Positions 1 through 9,162 of a DNA stretch of 64,000 nt are shown piece after piece. The notes under the pieces are model-generated. The model had not been told where the DNA came from and did not search any database. It saw only the letters and a list, made by a program, of their open reading frames with translations. This DNA is from Thermoproteota archaeon (GTDB lineage: Archaea; Thermoproteota; Thermoprotei_A; Sulfolobales; Pyrodictiaceae): the NCBI GenBank assembly GCA_013153145.1, contig JAADEY010000012.1:31348-95347 (forward strand). Reading direction: 5' to 3'. Positions within the stretch are counted from its first letter, which is position 1; the number at the start of each line of letters is the position of its first letter. Both the position numbers and the translations under genes were made by a program.

Positions 1-1151
1 TCGCCGACCACGCCATCCTCAGCTGCTAGGCAGCCTCCTATGAAGACTGCCTTGGGGGCTCCTCTCGCCTCCATCATCCAGTATGGGGTTTCCTTTGCCT
101 TGCTGAACATGTTTCCTATTATCCTCCTCCGTTCACGCGTGTCTATGACCAGTATGTTGGCCCTTGCCCCGGGGGCGAGCACCCCGTAGAGGTCTCTGAT
201 GCCGAGTATTCTTGCAGGGTTTCTGGAGGCCAGTGCGACGTAGTCGTCTAGGCTTAGGGCGCCGGCCGCGACCAGCCCGTAGAGCAGCCATGGCCAGTGC
301 TCGATGCCTGCAATCCCTGGAGGGCAGATGAGGTAGTCCATTGACTTCTCCCGTGACGTGTGTGGAGCGTGGTCGCTCGCGATGCAGTCGATATCCCCCT
401 CGATTACCCTGAGGAGCATGTCCCATGGCCTCCGCCTCCTCGGTGGGTTGACCTTGCAGAGGCAGTCCCGGCATTGGAGGCTGTAGATGTAGTTCACCGT
501 GGTGTCTATGGTTGCTCCGATGCTCCTCGCCGCCCTAATCGTCGAGGGGCTTGTTACGTGTGTGACGTGGAGCCTCGCGCTGTGCAGGGTGTCTGCGGCG
601 AGTAGCACCGCTGCGGCCTCCATGTACTCGTGCCGCAGCACGGCCCTTTGCTCGTCGCTATCCGCGTGCACCTTGTCTGCTTCCGGCAGTTCTGGGTGGA
701 GTACGACTAGAAGGTCTCGGGGGATCAGTGGCGAGAGCCTGGCCAGGACGTCCATGTCTCGTGGGTATATCTTCAGCCCCGCGATGGGTCTTGAGAGGAG
801 GCTGCGCAGAGTACTCTTCTCCTCGGGCAGCCCGGCGTATACCCCGTAGTCCGTGTAGCTCCTCGCCTCCAGTATGGATAGCTTCGCGTCGAGTGCTTCT
901 GGGCTCTTAAGCGGCGGCAAGGTATTGGGCATGTCGACGACGAGCGTTATGCCTGCCGAGAGTGCAGCTTTCGTCCCACTCTCCTCATCCTCCTTATAGC
1001 TTAGCCTGAGGCCGCGGAGGTGCACGTGGAGGTCGATGAGGCCGGGAACTACATAGCGGCTCCCTGCATTGTATATCCTGCCGCCAGGCGGCGGGTTGGC
1101 TGAGAAGCCCTTCACTGTGCCGCCGCTTATGAGTATACATGCGTCACGCAT
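1..1151 (-). CDS. pyrC: Dihydroorotase (3' end outside window)
   Basis: Zinc amidohydrolase that closes carbamoyl-aspartate to dihydroorotate, the third step of pyrimidine synthesis. The reverse strand reads an open frame from ATG at 1151 to the window edge, about 383 codons, so only the last few dozen residues should be missing. Visible are the metal motif DLHVHLRG near residue 40, a VTH motif mid-protein and SDHAPH near residue 260, all typical of dihydroorotase. The in-frame stop upstream lies just before the end of the pyrK-like gene, so ATG 1151 is the first good start. It is the last gene seen of a leftward pyr operon. Family call is firm; the C-terminus cannot be judged. Confidence 0.9.
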   Translation of the reverse strand, partial: MRDACILISGGTVKGFSANPPPGGRIYNAGSRYVVPGLIDLHVHLRGLRLSYKEDEESGTKAALSAGITLVVDMPNTLPPLKSPEALDAKLSILEARSYTDYGVYAGLPEEKSTLRSLLSRPIAGLKIYPRDMDVLARLSPLIPRDLLVVLHPELPEADKVHADSDEQRAVLRHEYMEAAAVLLAADTLHSARLHVTHVTSPSTIRAARSIGATIDTTVNYIYSLQCRDCLCKVNPPRRRRPWDMLLRVIEGDIDCIASDHAPHTSREKSMDYLICPPGIAGIEHWPWLLYGLVAAGALSLDDYVALASRNPARILGIRDLYGVLAPGARANILVIDTRERRRIIGNMFSKAKETPYWMMEARGAPKAVFIGGCLAAEDGVVG

Positions 1152-1195
1152 CCCTCTGGACGTGTAGATGAGGCCGCAGACCGCGTCGTACTCGT

Positions 1196-1954
1196 CTAGC
1201 AGGCCTTACACCTCGCCTGGAACCAGCTGGAGAGGAGGCGTGCCTCGACCCCGGGCCCCTCGCGGCAGAGGCGGAGACTGGTGCCTGGGATGAGGCAGCT
1301 TCCGCAGAAGCCTAGGCCGCATATAGTCTCCTCCTCCAGTACGAGGATCGTCTTGCCGAGTACTCCTCGCCTCTTCATCTCGGCATATGCTGCACACAGC
1401 ATCGGTGTTGGGCCTGCTGCTATTATGAGGCTATATGAGGCTGGCTCAATCCTATAGGAGTCTATGGCTTCGATTACTGTTCCCCGCACGCCTATGCTTC
1501 CATCATCGCTGGCCACGAGCACACAGCCTATGCCTGTGTCGAAGTAGTATTCCCTAGACCTTACCCCGAGGAGCAGTGTTGAGGGGTGGTGCCTGGCGTA
1601 GAACGCTAGGGGTGCGACGCCGACGCCGCCTGCCAGGAGCAGTGCTCTGCCTCCCCGAGGCGGGGGCGGTAGGGGCTTGCCGAGGGGTCCTAGAAGGCCG
1701 ATCCTCCTCGGTGCCTCCTCCACTATTATCCTAGTTGTCTCGCCCCTCTCCTTGACGAGGAACCATATCGTTCGCTGTGAGTAGTTGTATACAGAGAGGG
1801 GTACGGCCTCGACCCCTGGGACGTGAAACATGTAGAATTGGCCTGGGAGCGGTTGTCTTTGGGGCTCTTCGAGGAGACGGTATGCTAGTATGGCTGTGTC
1901 CCGTGCAACCCTCCTATGCTCGATGAGCTCCGCGGCTATATACGATGCCTCCAT
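1196..1954 (-). CDS. pyrK: Dihydroorotate dehydrogenase electron-transfer subunit (PyrK-like)
   Basis: FAD and [2Fe-2S] subunit expected to pass electrons from dihydroorotate dehydrogenase to NAD. From the start chosen here it has 252 residues, with an FAD-binding barrel, a GGVGVAPL nucleotide-binding turn near residue 110, and C-terminal cysteines at about 212, 217, 220 and 230 (CX4CX2CX9C), the PyrK iron-sulfur pattern. An open frame extends to 2011, but ATG at 1954 overlaps the pyrI stop as TAATG, the usual coupled start, so I prefer it. The partner pyrD is not in the window and may follow pyrC. A generic ferredoxin-reductase role is the alternative, but operon position favours PyrK. Confidence 0.85.
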   Translation of the reverse strand: MEASYIAAELIEHRRVARDTAILAYRLLEEPQRQPLPGQFYMFHVPGVEAVPLSVYNYSQRTIWFLVKERGETTRIIVEEAPRRIGLLGPLGKPLPPPPRGGRALLLAGGVGVAPLAFYARHHPSTLLLGVRSREYYFDTGIGCVLVASDDGSIGVRGTVIEAIDSYRIEPASYSLIIAAGPTPMLCAAYAEMKRRGVLGKTILVLEEETICGLGFCGSCLIPGTSLRLCREGPGVEARLLSSWFQARCKAC

Positions 1955-2430
1955 TACGTGATCAACCCTGGTATCTCTTCCTCCCTGACGAGCGTGCCGC
2001 AGTACTTGCACTGGAGTATAAGGGGTTTCTCCGACACCTTCCTGAACACGGGGGTTATTGGTTCACGCTCCTTCCTCGTTATACATGTAGGGTTGGGGCA
2101 GCGGAGTATCCCCTTTATCTCGTCGGGGAGCCTCACCTTTACCTTCTCGACTACCCTGTAGTCCTTAATGATGTTTATCGTCGCCTCAGGGGCTATGAGT
2201 GCTATCTTGTCGACCTCGCCCCGTTCAAGCATCCTCCCCTCAACCTTCACGATGTCCTTCCTGCCTAGCTTCCTACTCTCAACATTCATCACGACCGCGA
2301 TCCTGTAGCCCTCAGCCCCCGTTATGCCCAGTATGCGTAGGACGAGGAGCGCCCTGCCTGCCGGTATATGGTCTATGACTGTGCCGTCCCGTATCCTCCT
2401 CACTAGGAGGCCTTCGCCCTCGCCGCCCAC
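1954..2430 (-). CDS. pyrI: Aspartate carbamoyltransferase regulatory subunit
   Basis: Regulatory chain of aspartate transcarbamoylase, which binds nucleotides and assembles with PyrB. The 158 residues match the usual 150-160. The N-terminal allosteric domain is followed by a zinc domain with cysteines at 111, 116, 141 and 144 (CX4C and CX2C), the ligand pattern of this family. It lies 5 bases after the pyrB stop and overlaps the pyrK start by one base, so the three are surely cotranscribed. Presence of pyrI implies the allosteric form of the enzyme. Confidence 0.95.
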   Translation of the reverse strand: MGGEGEGLLVRRIRDGTVIDHIPAGRALLVLRILGITGAEGYRIAVVMNVESRKLGRKDIVKVEGRMLERGEVDKIALIAPEATINIIKDYRVVEKVKVRLPDEIKGILRCPNPTCITRKEREPITPVFRKVSEKPLILQCKYCGTLVREEEIPGLIT

Positions 2431-2435
2431 GGCTC

Positions 2436-3377
2436 CTACACCTCCACGCCCGAGATCAGTGCTAGGAGTGCCATGCGTAGTGGGATTGCGAGCCTGGCCT
2501 CCTCGTAGTAGGCGGCGTACTTTGAGTTATCCAGAGCCGGGTCGACCTCGTCTACCTTGGGTAGTGGGTGTAGTATCTTTAGGCTATCCTTCCCCCTCTC
2601 CTCGACTAGCTTGAGGGTTACCTTGTAGCTTCCCTTGACCCTCTCGTATTCCTCTGGGTCGGGGAACCTCTCCTTCTGTATCCTAACGACATAGAGTACG
2701 TCAAGCTCGTGTATTACATCCCTCAACGAGTCTACCTCCTCGTAGGGGGTACCCATCCTATCCAGGACCATCTTCACCTCCGGCCTGGGTTTGAGCAGGG
2801 GCGGGGCTATGAGGTAGACTTTAGAGGGCTTGAACCTAGTCAAGCCGAGTATGAAGCTGGACGCTGCCCTCGAGTACCTCAAGTCGCCGAGAACCCCATA
2901 GGTGAGCCCATCTATTGTCCCGAAGAGCCTCAGCACCGTGTAGAGGTCTACCATCGCCTGCGTTGGGTGGTGTTGTCTCCCGTCACCAGCGTTTATGACG
3001 GGGCTCTCAGCTATCTCTGAGGCGAAGAGGGCTGCGCCCTCATAGCGGTGCCTCACAATTATTATGTCAGAGTATGCGTCAAGCATCCTTATTGTATCCG
3101 CGAAGCTCTCCCCCTTAGCTACGCTCGTAGACTCCTCCGCCGCAAAGCCTATTGTCACGGCTCCGAGCCTCTTTGCTGCTAGCTCGAAGCTGAGCCTCGT
3201 CCTGGTTGAGGGCTCGAAGAAGGCCAGTGAGACCACCTGGTCTGTTAACAGCTTGGGGACATAGCCTCTATGCATGAACTTATCCATTTTATCCGCGGCG
3301 TCGAAGAGTACCTCGAGCTCATCGCGTGTGAAGTCGAGTATGCTGATTACATCTCGTCCTTTGAACGGGGTGGTCAA
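2436..3377 (-). CDS. pyrB: Aspartate carbamoyltransferase catalytic subunit
   Basis: Transfers the carbamoyl group from carbamoyl phosphate to aspartate, the committed step of pyrimidine synthesis. It has 313 residues, normal length. The carbamoyl-phosphate motif STRTR is at 57-61, HPTQ is near 137 and HPLP near 269; the K-G-E-S stretch around 85-90 matches the 80s loop. It is distinguished from ornithine carbamoyltransferase by HPLP in place of HCLP and by the pyrI gene directly downstream. It is third in the leftward pyr operon, 20 bases after pyrE. Confidence 0.96.
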   Translation of the reverse strand: MTTPFKGRDVISILDFTRDELEVLFDAADKMDKFMHRGYVPKLLTDQVVSLAFFEPSTRTRLSFELAAKRLGAVTIGFAAEESTSVAKGESFADTIRMLDAYSDIIIVRHRYEGAALFASEIAESPVINAGDGRQHHPTQAMVDLYTVLRLFGTIDGLTYGVLGDLRYSRAASSFILGLTRFKPSKVYLIAPPLLKPRPEVKMVLDRMGTPYEEVDSLRDVIHELDVLYVVRIQKERFPDPEEYERVKGSYKVTLKLVEERGKDSLKILHPLPKVDEVDPALDNSKYAAYYEEARLAIPLRMALLALISGVEV

Positions 3378-3397
3378 TGCTGCTCACCAGGAGGGGC

Positions 3398-4000
3398 TCA
3401 TAGTATTGTTTCTCGGAGGCTTCGGAATTCTTTCTCGGTTATCATTCCACTCTTCAGCATAGATGCTAAGATTTCGCTTAAAGTTGTGAGGGATAGTAGT
3501 TCCACACCCTCCCTTGCGAGGTTCTCACGTGCACCCTGCCCACGGTCGACTATCACGAGGGCATACTCCACCACTCCGCCTTCGCTGCGTAGAGCCCTTA
3601 CTCCGTGGAGGAGGCTTCCACCGGTCGTGGCGACGTCATCGACGATGAGTATGCGGCGTCCCCTACACTCCGCGCCTTCAACCATCCTGCCCAGGCCGTG
3701 GCCCTTGCCCCTACTCCTCACGTAGGCTAGGGGCTTCGAGTAGTGTGCCGCTAGGAGCGTTGCCCATGGGATCCCGGCAGTCGCTAGGCCCGCTATGACG
3801 TCTACATCGTCTATTATGTCTGCTATTCTGGCTGCGAGCAGGCTGGTTATCGTTGCTCTTGCCTCCGGGTCGCCTAGGAGCCTCCTAGCATCGATGTAGA
3901 TGTGTGAGGTTGCTCCCGAGGATAGGCGGAACTCTCCTACCAGTATTGCGTTGCATCTGCGGAGGTGCTTTAGGACTAGGTCTGCTGCGGCTCCCTGCAT
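3398..4000 (-). CDS. pyrE: Orotate phosphoribosyltransferase
   Basis: Makes orotidine 5'-phosphate from orotate and PRPP. The 200 residues carry the type I phosphoribosyltransferase PRPP loop ILIVDDVATTGGS at 117-129 and a KGHG-like catalytic loop near 99. The start overlaps the end of pyrF by about 25 bases. A start inside the overlap cannot be excluded, but the N-terminal helix before residue 20 fits the family. Neighbours on both sides are pyrimidine genes, which fixes the substrate as orotate. Confidence 0.94.
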   Translation of the reverse strand: MQGAAADLVLKHLRRCNAILVGEFRLSSGATSHIYIDARRLLGDPEARATITSLLAARIADIIDDVDVIAGLATAGIPWATLLAAHYSKPLAYVRSRGKGHGLGRMVEGAECRGRRILIVDDVATTGGSLLHGVRALRSEGGVVEYALVIVDRGQGARENLAREGVELLSLTTLSEILASMLKSGMITEKEFRSLRETIL

Positions 4001-4641
4001 GCCCTCCGGCAGCGGCGCTGCTGCTCCAATATATTCCTAGCCGTCTGCAGCGGGTTTTCCGATGAGGTGATTGCGCGCCCCACTATCTCGTAGTCGGCGC
4101 CGGCGCAGATGGCGTCCCCCGGCGACGCCCCCTGAGCCCCTATACCTGGTGATAGTATGGCTACGCTGCAGCCGAGCCTCCTCCTAACTCTTCTAATGAT
4201 GTTCGGCCTCGTTGCCGGCGCCACTACTCCCCAGGGCTTCACGGCCTCTATCACTTCGAGTACGTCTTCGAGAACCTTGTCGTAGATCCTTGAGCCTGGA
4301 TGGGACATGGAGGCTATTACGACTAGTTTCATGCCCATCCTCCTGCATTCCTCGGCCAGTATGTCGAGGGCCGACTCAAGCCCTACGAATCCATGGGCTA
4401 TTACAGCGTCCACTAGGCCTGCAAGCCTCCTGGCGGTCAGCGCCATTACATGGCCTATATCGGCGAGCTTCATGTCAGCCACCCAGAGGGCGTCGCTGCA
4501 CCGGCTCCTAGCCCTGCGCAGCCCCTCGAGCCCCACGTCGAGGAGTAGTGGGACGCCGATCTTGAAGCCGCTAGCCACTCCACAGAGGGTGTCGACGAGC
4601 CCGAGGCTCTGGGGCTTGTCCAGCGCCACTATAAGGGTCAA
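3976..4641 (-). CDS. pyrF: Orotidine 5'-phosphate decarboxylase
   Basis: Decarboxylates OMP to UMP, the last step of the de novo pathway. The 221-residue beta/alpha barrel has the catalytic DxKxxD motif at D56, K58 and D61, an N-terminal IVALD strand and a C-terminal phosphate-binding GRAI turn. It is first in the leftward pyr operon. Its upstream region of about 70 bases also serves the divergent radical SAM gene. Confidence 0.95.
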   Translation of the reverse strand: MTLIVALDKPQSLGLVDTLCGVASGFKIGVPLLLDVGLEGLRRARSRCSDALWVADMKLADIGHVMALTARRLAGLVDAVIAHGFVGLESALDILAEECRRMGMKLVVIASMSHPGSRIYDKVLEDVLEVIEAVKPWGVVAPATRPNIIRRVRRRLGCSVAILSPGIGAQGASPGDAICAGADYEIVGRAITSSENPLQTARNILEQQRRCRRACREPQQT

Positions 4642-4712
4642 TGGATCTGCTCCACCCCGGTAGGGGCATGTGGCCGGCTGGGCGGGGTATTGTAGTCTAC
4701 CGGTGAGGATCC

Positions 4713-6392
4713 TTGACGCGGTTCGTCATACTGGACGGCTATACTGATGAGCCGGCGGGCTTCGGGGTTCCCCCATACATCGATGTCTACCCGCGCTACA
4801 TAGCTGGCGCCATTTGGCACTGCGTCCCCGACGCCATTATAGACTACTGGACCGTCGATGAGGCCAGGGCCAGGATTCATGACTTCCTACGCTCCGCCTC
4901 GCAGGCCAGGATGGTAGTCGTCGTGGCGGGGGCCGTGGTGCCCGGGAGGTACCTCGGCGGCAGCCCGTTGACGGGGCGTGAGGCCGCTAGCTGGTTCTCC
5001 GCCCTCCGGGGGCCAGTGAAGATCCTTGCAGGCCCCGTTGCACGCTACGGCTTCGGCAATATTGGCGGGGGCTTTGTCCGTGTATTGCCGAGGGAGGTTA
5101 GGAGTGTCTTTGACTATGTTGTCGTAGGGGATCCGGATCTATTCGTCTACAGGCTGCTTAGCGAGGGTGAGGAGGCTGCGGATGAGCGTGAGAGGTGGAA
5201 TGACACCAGGCTGATGGATATCTTCGCAGTCAAGGGCGCTGCTATTGTAGAGCAGCACCCCTGCCACGGCTATAATCTGGTTGCAGAGCTTGAGACGTAC
5301 CGCGGCTGCCCAAGGTACCTTACGGGTGGCTGCAGCTTCTGTGTAACTAAGAATTATGGGAGGCCCCTCCAGAGGCCCGTGGAGGCTGTTGTCAGGGAGG
5401 TTGAGGCGCTTTATAGGCATGGTGTTAGGCATTTCAGGGTTGGGAGGCAGGCGGACATACTCGTCTATGGCAGTCCCCAGCTCGGTGTTGAGGAGTGGCC
5501 TAAGCCTAGCCCGGAGGCGATCCGTAGGCTCTTTCATGGAATAAGGTGCGTTGCGCCCGGGCTCTACACGCTACACATAGATAACGTGAACCCCGGCACT
5601 ATTGTGAGGCATGAGAAGGAGAGTATCGAGACTCTGAAGGTAATAGTTGAGTATCACACGCCTGGCGACGTCGCGGCAATGGGTATTGAGACTGCTGATC
5701 CAAGGGTGGTTAAGATGAATAACTTGAAGGTGTATCCGGAGGATGCATTGAAGGCCGTGAGGATAGTTAACCGGGTTGGGGGTAAGAGGGGCTATAATGG
5801 GCTCCCCGAGCTGCTGCCTGGAGTGAACTTCGTGCTCGGGCTTATTGGGGAGTCTAGGGAGACGTTTAGGCTGAACATCGAGTTCCTCGAGAGGATTATG
5901 AGGGAGGGGCTGCTGGTTAGGAGGATCAATGTACGCGAGGTACTCATACTCCCCGGCACGAGGATGTGGAGCCACGGCGACTGGGAGCTGCGGCGCCACC
6001 GCCGCATGATAAAGTCGTTCAAGAAGAGGGTCTCCGCGTTATCGGAGGAGTTTCTCCGGAGGCTCCTGCCCAGGGGCTCGGTGCTTAGGTGGCTCTACGT
6101 TGAGGGGTTCGATGAGAGGAGGGGAGTGACGTTCGCCAGGCAGGCTGGAAGCTACCCCCTGGTGGCTGAACTGCCGTGCAGGCTTGTCTGCCGCGGAGTA
6201 GTTGATGTAGCCGTCTACGACTACACGGCTAGGAGTATCCGGGCCCTTCCAATCCCTCTCGACCCCGGGGCGCCGACCAGCATTCTTGCTAGGCTGCTTG
6301 GGCGGGGGCTTGCTGTGCGTGTTAAGAGGGGGATTGGGGAGCTAAGACCCTATGTTCTCCGTGGAGGACATGTCTGCTCGGGGCCTACATGA
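4713..6392 (+). CDS. COG1031-like radical SAM protein with unusual CX7CX2C cluster motif
   Basis: A 559-residue archaeal radical SAM enzyme of unknown reaction. The cluster site reads C199, C207 and C210 in a TYRGCP...GGCSFC context, so the first spacing is seven residues, not the usual three. That form, followed by [11 protein letters not shown], is what I recall of the COG1031 family, whose members often end in a helix-hairpin-helix. The N-terminal 190 residues look like a separate alpha/beta domain. The start is TTG at 4713, preceded by GGTGAGG at good spacing. It diverges from the pyr operon and is followed by the Tes-like gene, which has its own promoter. Substrate is unknown. Confidence 0.75.
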   Translation: MTRFVILDGYTDEPAGFGVPPYIDVYPRYIAGAIWHCVPDAIIDYWTVDEARARIHDFLRSASQARMVVVVAGAVVPGRYLGGSPLTGREAASWFSALRGPVKILAGPVARYGFGNIGGGFVRVLPREVRSVFDYVVVGDPDLFVYRLLSEGEEAADERERWNDTRLMDIFAVKGAAIVEQHPCHGYNLVAELETYRGCPRYLTGGCSFCVTKNYGRPLQRPVEAVVREVEALYRHGVRHFRVGRQADILVYGSPQLGVEEWPKPSPEAIRRLFHGIRCVAPGLYTLHIDNVNPGTIVRHEKESIETLKVIVEYHTPGDVAAMGIETADPRVVKMNNLKVYPEDALKAVRIVNRVGGKRGYNGLPELLPGVNFVLGLIGESRETFRLNIEFLERIMREGLLVRRINVREVLILPGTRMWSHGDWELRRHRRMIKSFKKRVSALSEEFLRRLLPRGSVLRWLYVEGFDERRGVTFARQAGSYPLVAELPCRLVCRGVVDVAVYDYTARSIRALPIPLDPGAPTSILARLLGRGLAVRVKRGIGELRPYVLRGGHVCSGPT

Positions 6393-6400
6393 CCAGACCT

Positions 6401-6409
6401 CTTATATAA
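6401..6409 (+). promoter_or_regulatory. TATA box of the Tes-like gene
   Basis: CTTATATAA lies just after the upstream gene stop. An archaeal transcript would begin about 25 bases downstream, near 6430, which argues against the GTG at 6428 as the translation start of the next gene. Confidence 0.6.
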
Positions 6410-6469
6410 CGCTCGTAGACTAGTTGAGTGAAACCCAGGATATGGAACAGTGTGGAAGGGGATTCTGTG

Positions 6470-8254
6470 TTGAGCGATCAGCATGTCGTCAAGGCAGAGA
6501 CGGGTGTCTTTAGGGAGGAGGAGGGCTACGTCGAGATAGCGGGCAGGAGGATACCCATCGGTGGCCCGGTTCCACGTTTGAGGGAGAACGAGAAGCTCGT
6601 CACATACACCCTCAGCCTCTGCCCCCGCTGCTACCGCCTCCTCCCAGCCATAGTCTTCGAGAGGGACGGCGAGATACTGATAAGGAAGGAGTGCCCCGAG
6701 CACGGCGAGTTCGAGGAAGTATACTACAGCGATGCAGGCCTATACCACCGCTTCTTCCGCTACATCGAGGAGGGCAGGGGCACGAAGGCCTATGTCCCGT
6801 TGACGGCGCCATGCCCCTTCAACTGCGGGCTCTGCCCCCGCCACATGAACCACACAGCGCTTGCAAACATAGTGCTGACCAACCGGTGTAACCTTAGCTG
6901 CTGGTACTGCTTCTTCTACGCCGAGAAGGCTGGCTACGTGTACGAGCCGGGCATTGACGAGATCAGGATGATGGTTCGGAGGCTCCGCGAACAAGGGGTG
7001 ACTATGGCTATACAGTTGACCGGCGGCGAGCCGACGTTGAGGGATGACCTGCCAGAGATAATAAAGGTGTTGAAGGAGGAGGGCGTGACACATATCCAGC
7101 TCAACACAAACGGGATCAAGTTCGCACAGTTGTACTTCGAGAAGGGGCTCGAGGAGGCAGCAGCATATACTAAGATGCTTAGAGAGGCTGGTGTAAACAC
7201 GATATACCTTAGCTTCGACGGCGTGACTCCCCGTACGAACCCGAAGAACCACTGGGAGATACCCTACATATTCAAGGTCTTCCGCGAGGCCGGCATGACG
7301 AGCGTAGTCCTAGTACCCACGGTGATAAGAGGGGTGAACCTGCATGAGATGGGTGCAATACTAAGGTTTGCAGGCAAACACATGGATATAGTGAGGGGCG
7401 TCAACTTCCAGCCAGTGAGCCTAACCGGCATGCTGAAGAAGGAGGAGAGGAGGCAGCTAAGGGTCACCATACCGGATGTCATAAAGGCTGTCGAGGAGCA
7501 GACTGATGGACAGATACCTAAGAGCGCCTGGTACCCGATACCGACTGCAGCCAAGTTCGCCTACTTCCTTGAGAGTATAACTGGGGAGGCTCACTTCTGC
7601 ATGGCTAACCACCCTGCATGCGGAGCCGCTACATACGTCTATGTAGAGAGGAAGCCGGATGGCACCGTCAAGCGCTTCATACCGATAACAGAGTTCCTCG
7701 ACGTAGAGGGCTTCATAGAATACATTGAGGAGAAGACCGGCGAGTTTATGAGGGAGAAGCTGCCCGGCCAGTCGGGCTTCAAGAAGATGATGAAGCTGTC
7801 TAAGCTCGCGCTCGACTTGAGGAAGTTCATTGACAGGTCTAAGTTGCCGCCGGAGATTGATTTCTGGAAGCTGCTCTTCAACGTTATTGTTAAGAGGAAC
7901 TACGACGCGCTCGGCAAGGTTCACTACACCCTCCTATTCCTCGGCATAATGCACTTCATGGACCTCTACAACTATGATGTCATGAGGGTTAGGAGGTGCA
8001 ACATACACTACCTAACACCCGACGGCCGCCTAATACCATTCTGCACTTTCAACGTACTCAACGACCTCTACCGCGACTACGTGCAGAGCAAGTATAGGAT
8101 CAGCCTGGAGGAGTACGCCGCGAAGCATGGAGGAGAGGTCTCGCCGAAGTATGATCGCTCAAAGTACATCAAGCAGATCCTAAGCGACCCGCTCTACTAC
8201 GAGACTTATAGAGGGGTAGTCCCGGAGGAACTCCTAAAGCCCAGGCAGGAATGA
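6470..8254 (+). CDS. tes: Tetraether lipid synthase-like radical SAM protein (Tes/COG1964)
   Basis: Tes joins the phytanyl chains of two archaeol lipids into membrane-spanning tetraether lipids. The protein has about 594 residues. N-terminal zinc-ribbon-like cysteines lie near 51, 54 and 75. A CPFNCGLC site (about 115, 119, 122) is followed by HMNHT, then the radical SAM triad TNRCNLSCWYC at about 140, 144 and 147, and the GGEPT motif. More cysteines near the end may bind extra clusters. The frame is open from GTG 6428, but the TATA box and GGAAGGGGAT at 6454-6463 favour TTG 6470 (or GTG 6467). A box C/D RNA overlaps the stop. The family call rests on remembered motifs; a related lipid-modifying role is possible. 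Confidence 0.78.
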   Translation: MSDQHVVKAETGVFREEEGYVEIAGRRIPIGGPVPRLRENEKLVTYTLSLCPRCYRLLPAIVFERDGEILIRKECPEHGEFEEVYYSDAGLYHRFFRYIEEGRGTKAYVPLTAPCPFNCGLCPRHMNHTALANIVLTNRCNLSCWYCFFYAEKAGYVYEPGIDEIRMMVRRLREQGVTMAIQLTGGEPTLRDDLPEIIKVLKEEGVTHIQLNTNGIKFAQLYFEKGLEEAAAYTKMLREAGVNTIYLSFDGVTPRTNPKNHWEIPYIFKVFREAGMTSVVLVPTVIRGVNLHEMGAILRFAGKHMDIVRGVNFQPVSLTGMLKKEERRQLRVTIPDVIKAVEEQTDGQIPKSAWYPIPTAAKFAYFLESITGEAHFCMANHPACGAATYVYVERKPDGTVKRFIPITEFLDVEGFIEYIEEKTGEFMREKLPGQSGFKKMMKLSKLALDLRKFIDRSKLPPEIDFWKLLFNVIVKRNYDALGKVHYTLLFLGIMHFMDLYNYDVMRVRRCNIHYLTPDGRLIPFCTFNVLNDLYRDYVQSKYRISLEEYAAKHGGEVSPKYDRSKYIKQILSDPLYYETYRGVVPEELLKPRQE

Positions 8255-8303
8255 TGCCTGGCCGCCTATGCTGAAAGGCTGATGAATCTTTTACGGCCTG
8301 ACC
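8249..8303 (+). ncRNA. Box C/D guide RNA overlapping the Tes gene stop
   Basis: The order of boxes is right for an archaeal C/D sRNA: C box ATGATGC at 8251-8257, 13-base guide, D' CTGA at 8271-8274, 4-base spacer, C' CTGATGA at 8279-8285, a 12-base guide, then D CTGA at 8298-8301. GG/CC pairing flanks the ends. The D guide ATCTTTTACGGC would pair with GCCGUAAAAGAU, one base from the conserved 16S segment GCCGUAAACGAU as I remember it, with target U opposite the fifth guide base. The C box contains the TGA stop of the preceding gene. C and C' each differ from RTGATGA at one base. Confidence 0.72.
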
Positions 8304-8421
8304 GCCGACACGTCGTGGGGCTCAGTCAGCCGCCACACCTTCATCCCTATTTTGGTCTAGGGTTCGGAACGTTCATCACAGTCCCAGATACGCGTGAGCC
8401 TCCTTGGAGGGGTGATATGTA

Positions 8422-9162
8422 TTGCTGGTCGACGTGCACTGCCACCTCCACGAGTATGGTGACGGGGAGATAGAGGATATCCTATCCGGGTTCAACGGCG
8501 TAATAGTAGCGGTCAGCGACGACTATGAGTCATCGCTACGCACACTCGCACTGGCAGAGAAGCATCCCGGGAGGATCATACCATGCCTAGGGCTTCACCC
8601 ATGGGAGGTTAAGGGTGTTGAGGCTGTCGAGGAGGCTGAACGCATAGCCAGCCTCATAGTGGAGCGGGGGGTTCCATGCATAGGGGAGGTTGGGCTCGAC
8701 AAGAAGTTCTGCCCAGACACCATCGAGGTTCAGAGGAGGGTGTTTGAGGTCTTCCTCCGGGCGGCCGTCGAGGCCGACGCGTTCATGAATATTCACTCAC
8801 CCGGTGCATGGGGCGACGTGCTAGCACTGCTCCGAGAGCATGGTGTTGAGAGGGCTAACTTTCACTGGTACACCGGGCCCCTGGCCGTGCTGGATGAGAT
8901 CGTCAGCGCCGGGTACACTGTCTCGATAAACCCCGCCGTGAGGATACAGGTTAAGCACCAGAGGGTCGTCGTCCATGCCCCGCTGCATGCATTGCTTACT
9001 GAGTCGGATGCACCCTACGAGTATAGGGGGATGAGGCTCTCCCCTCTCATGATCGGGGAGGTCGTCAATCATATCGCAAGACTGAAGGGCGTCGACCCTG
9101 CTGCGGTTGAGGAGGCTGTCGAGGCGAATTTTAGGCGAGTTCTACGCCTCCCTCCGGCTTAA
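8422..9162 (+). CDS. TatD-family metal-dependent hydrolase
   Basis: The 246 residues have the TatD amidohydrolase fold: DVHCHLHE at the N-terminus, GLHPWE near 57, GEVGLDKKF near 91 (the metal-bridging glutamate), NIHSPGAWG near 122 and TESDAPY near 190 (the last metal aspartate). TatD proteins are reported as DNases or general metallohydrolases; the substrate here is not evident. The start is TTG 8422, six bases after GGAGGGGTGAT. The 3' end overlaps the convergent phosphoesterase gene by 32 bases. Confidence 0.82.
   Translation: MLVDVHCHLHEYGDGEIEDILSGFNGVIVAVSDDYESSLRTLALAEKHPGRIIPCLGLHPWEVKGVEAVEEAERIASLIVERGVPCIGEVGLDKKFCPDTIEVQRRVFEVFLRAAVEADAFMNIHSPGAWGDVLALLREHGVERANFHWYTGPLAVLDEIVSAGYTVSINPAVRIQVKHQRVVVHAPLHALLTESDAPYEYRGMRLSPLMIGEVVNHIARLKGVDPAAVEEAVEANFRRVLRLPPA

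Noticed and set aside
133..849. Several open frames over pyrC on both strands
   Set aside because: The reverse frame running off the edge carries all dihydroorotase motifs; the others are shadows.
8282..8473. 63-codon frame before the TatD gene
   Set aside because: Overlaps the C/D RNA and the TatD start, with no ribosome site or protein-like composition.
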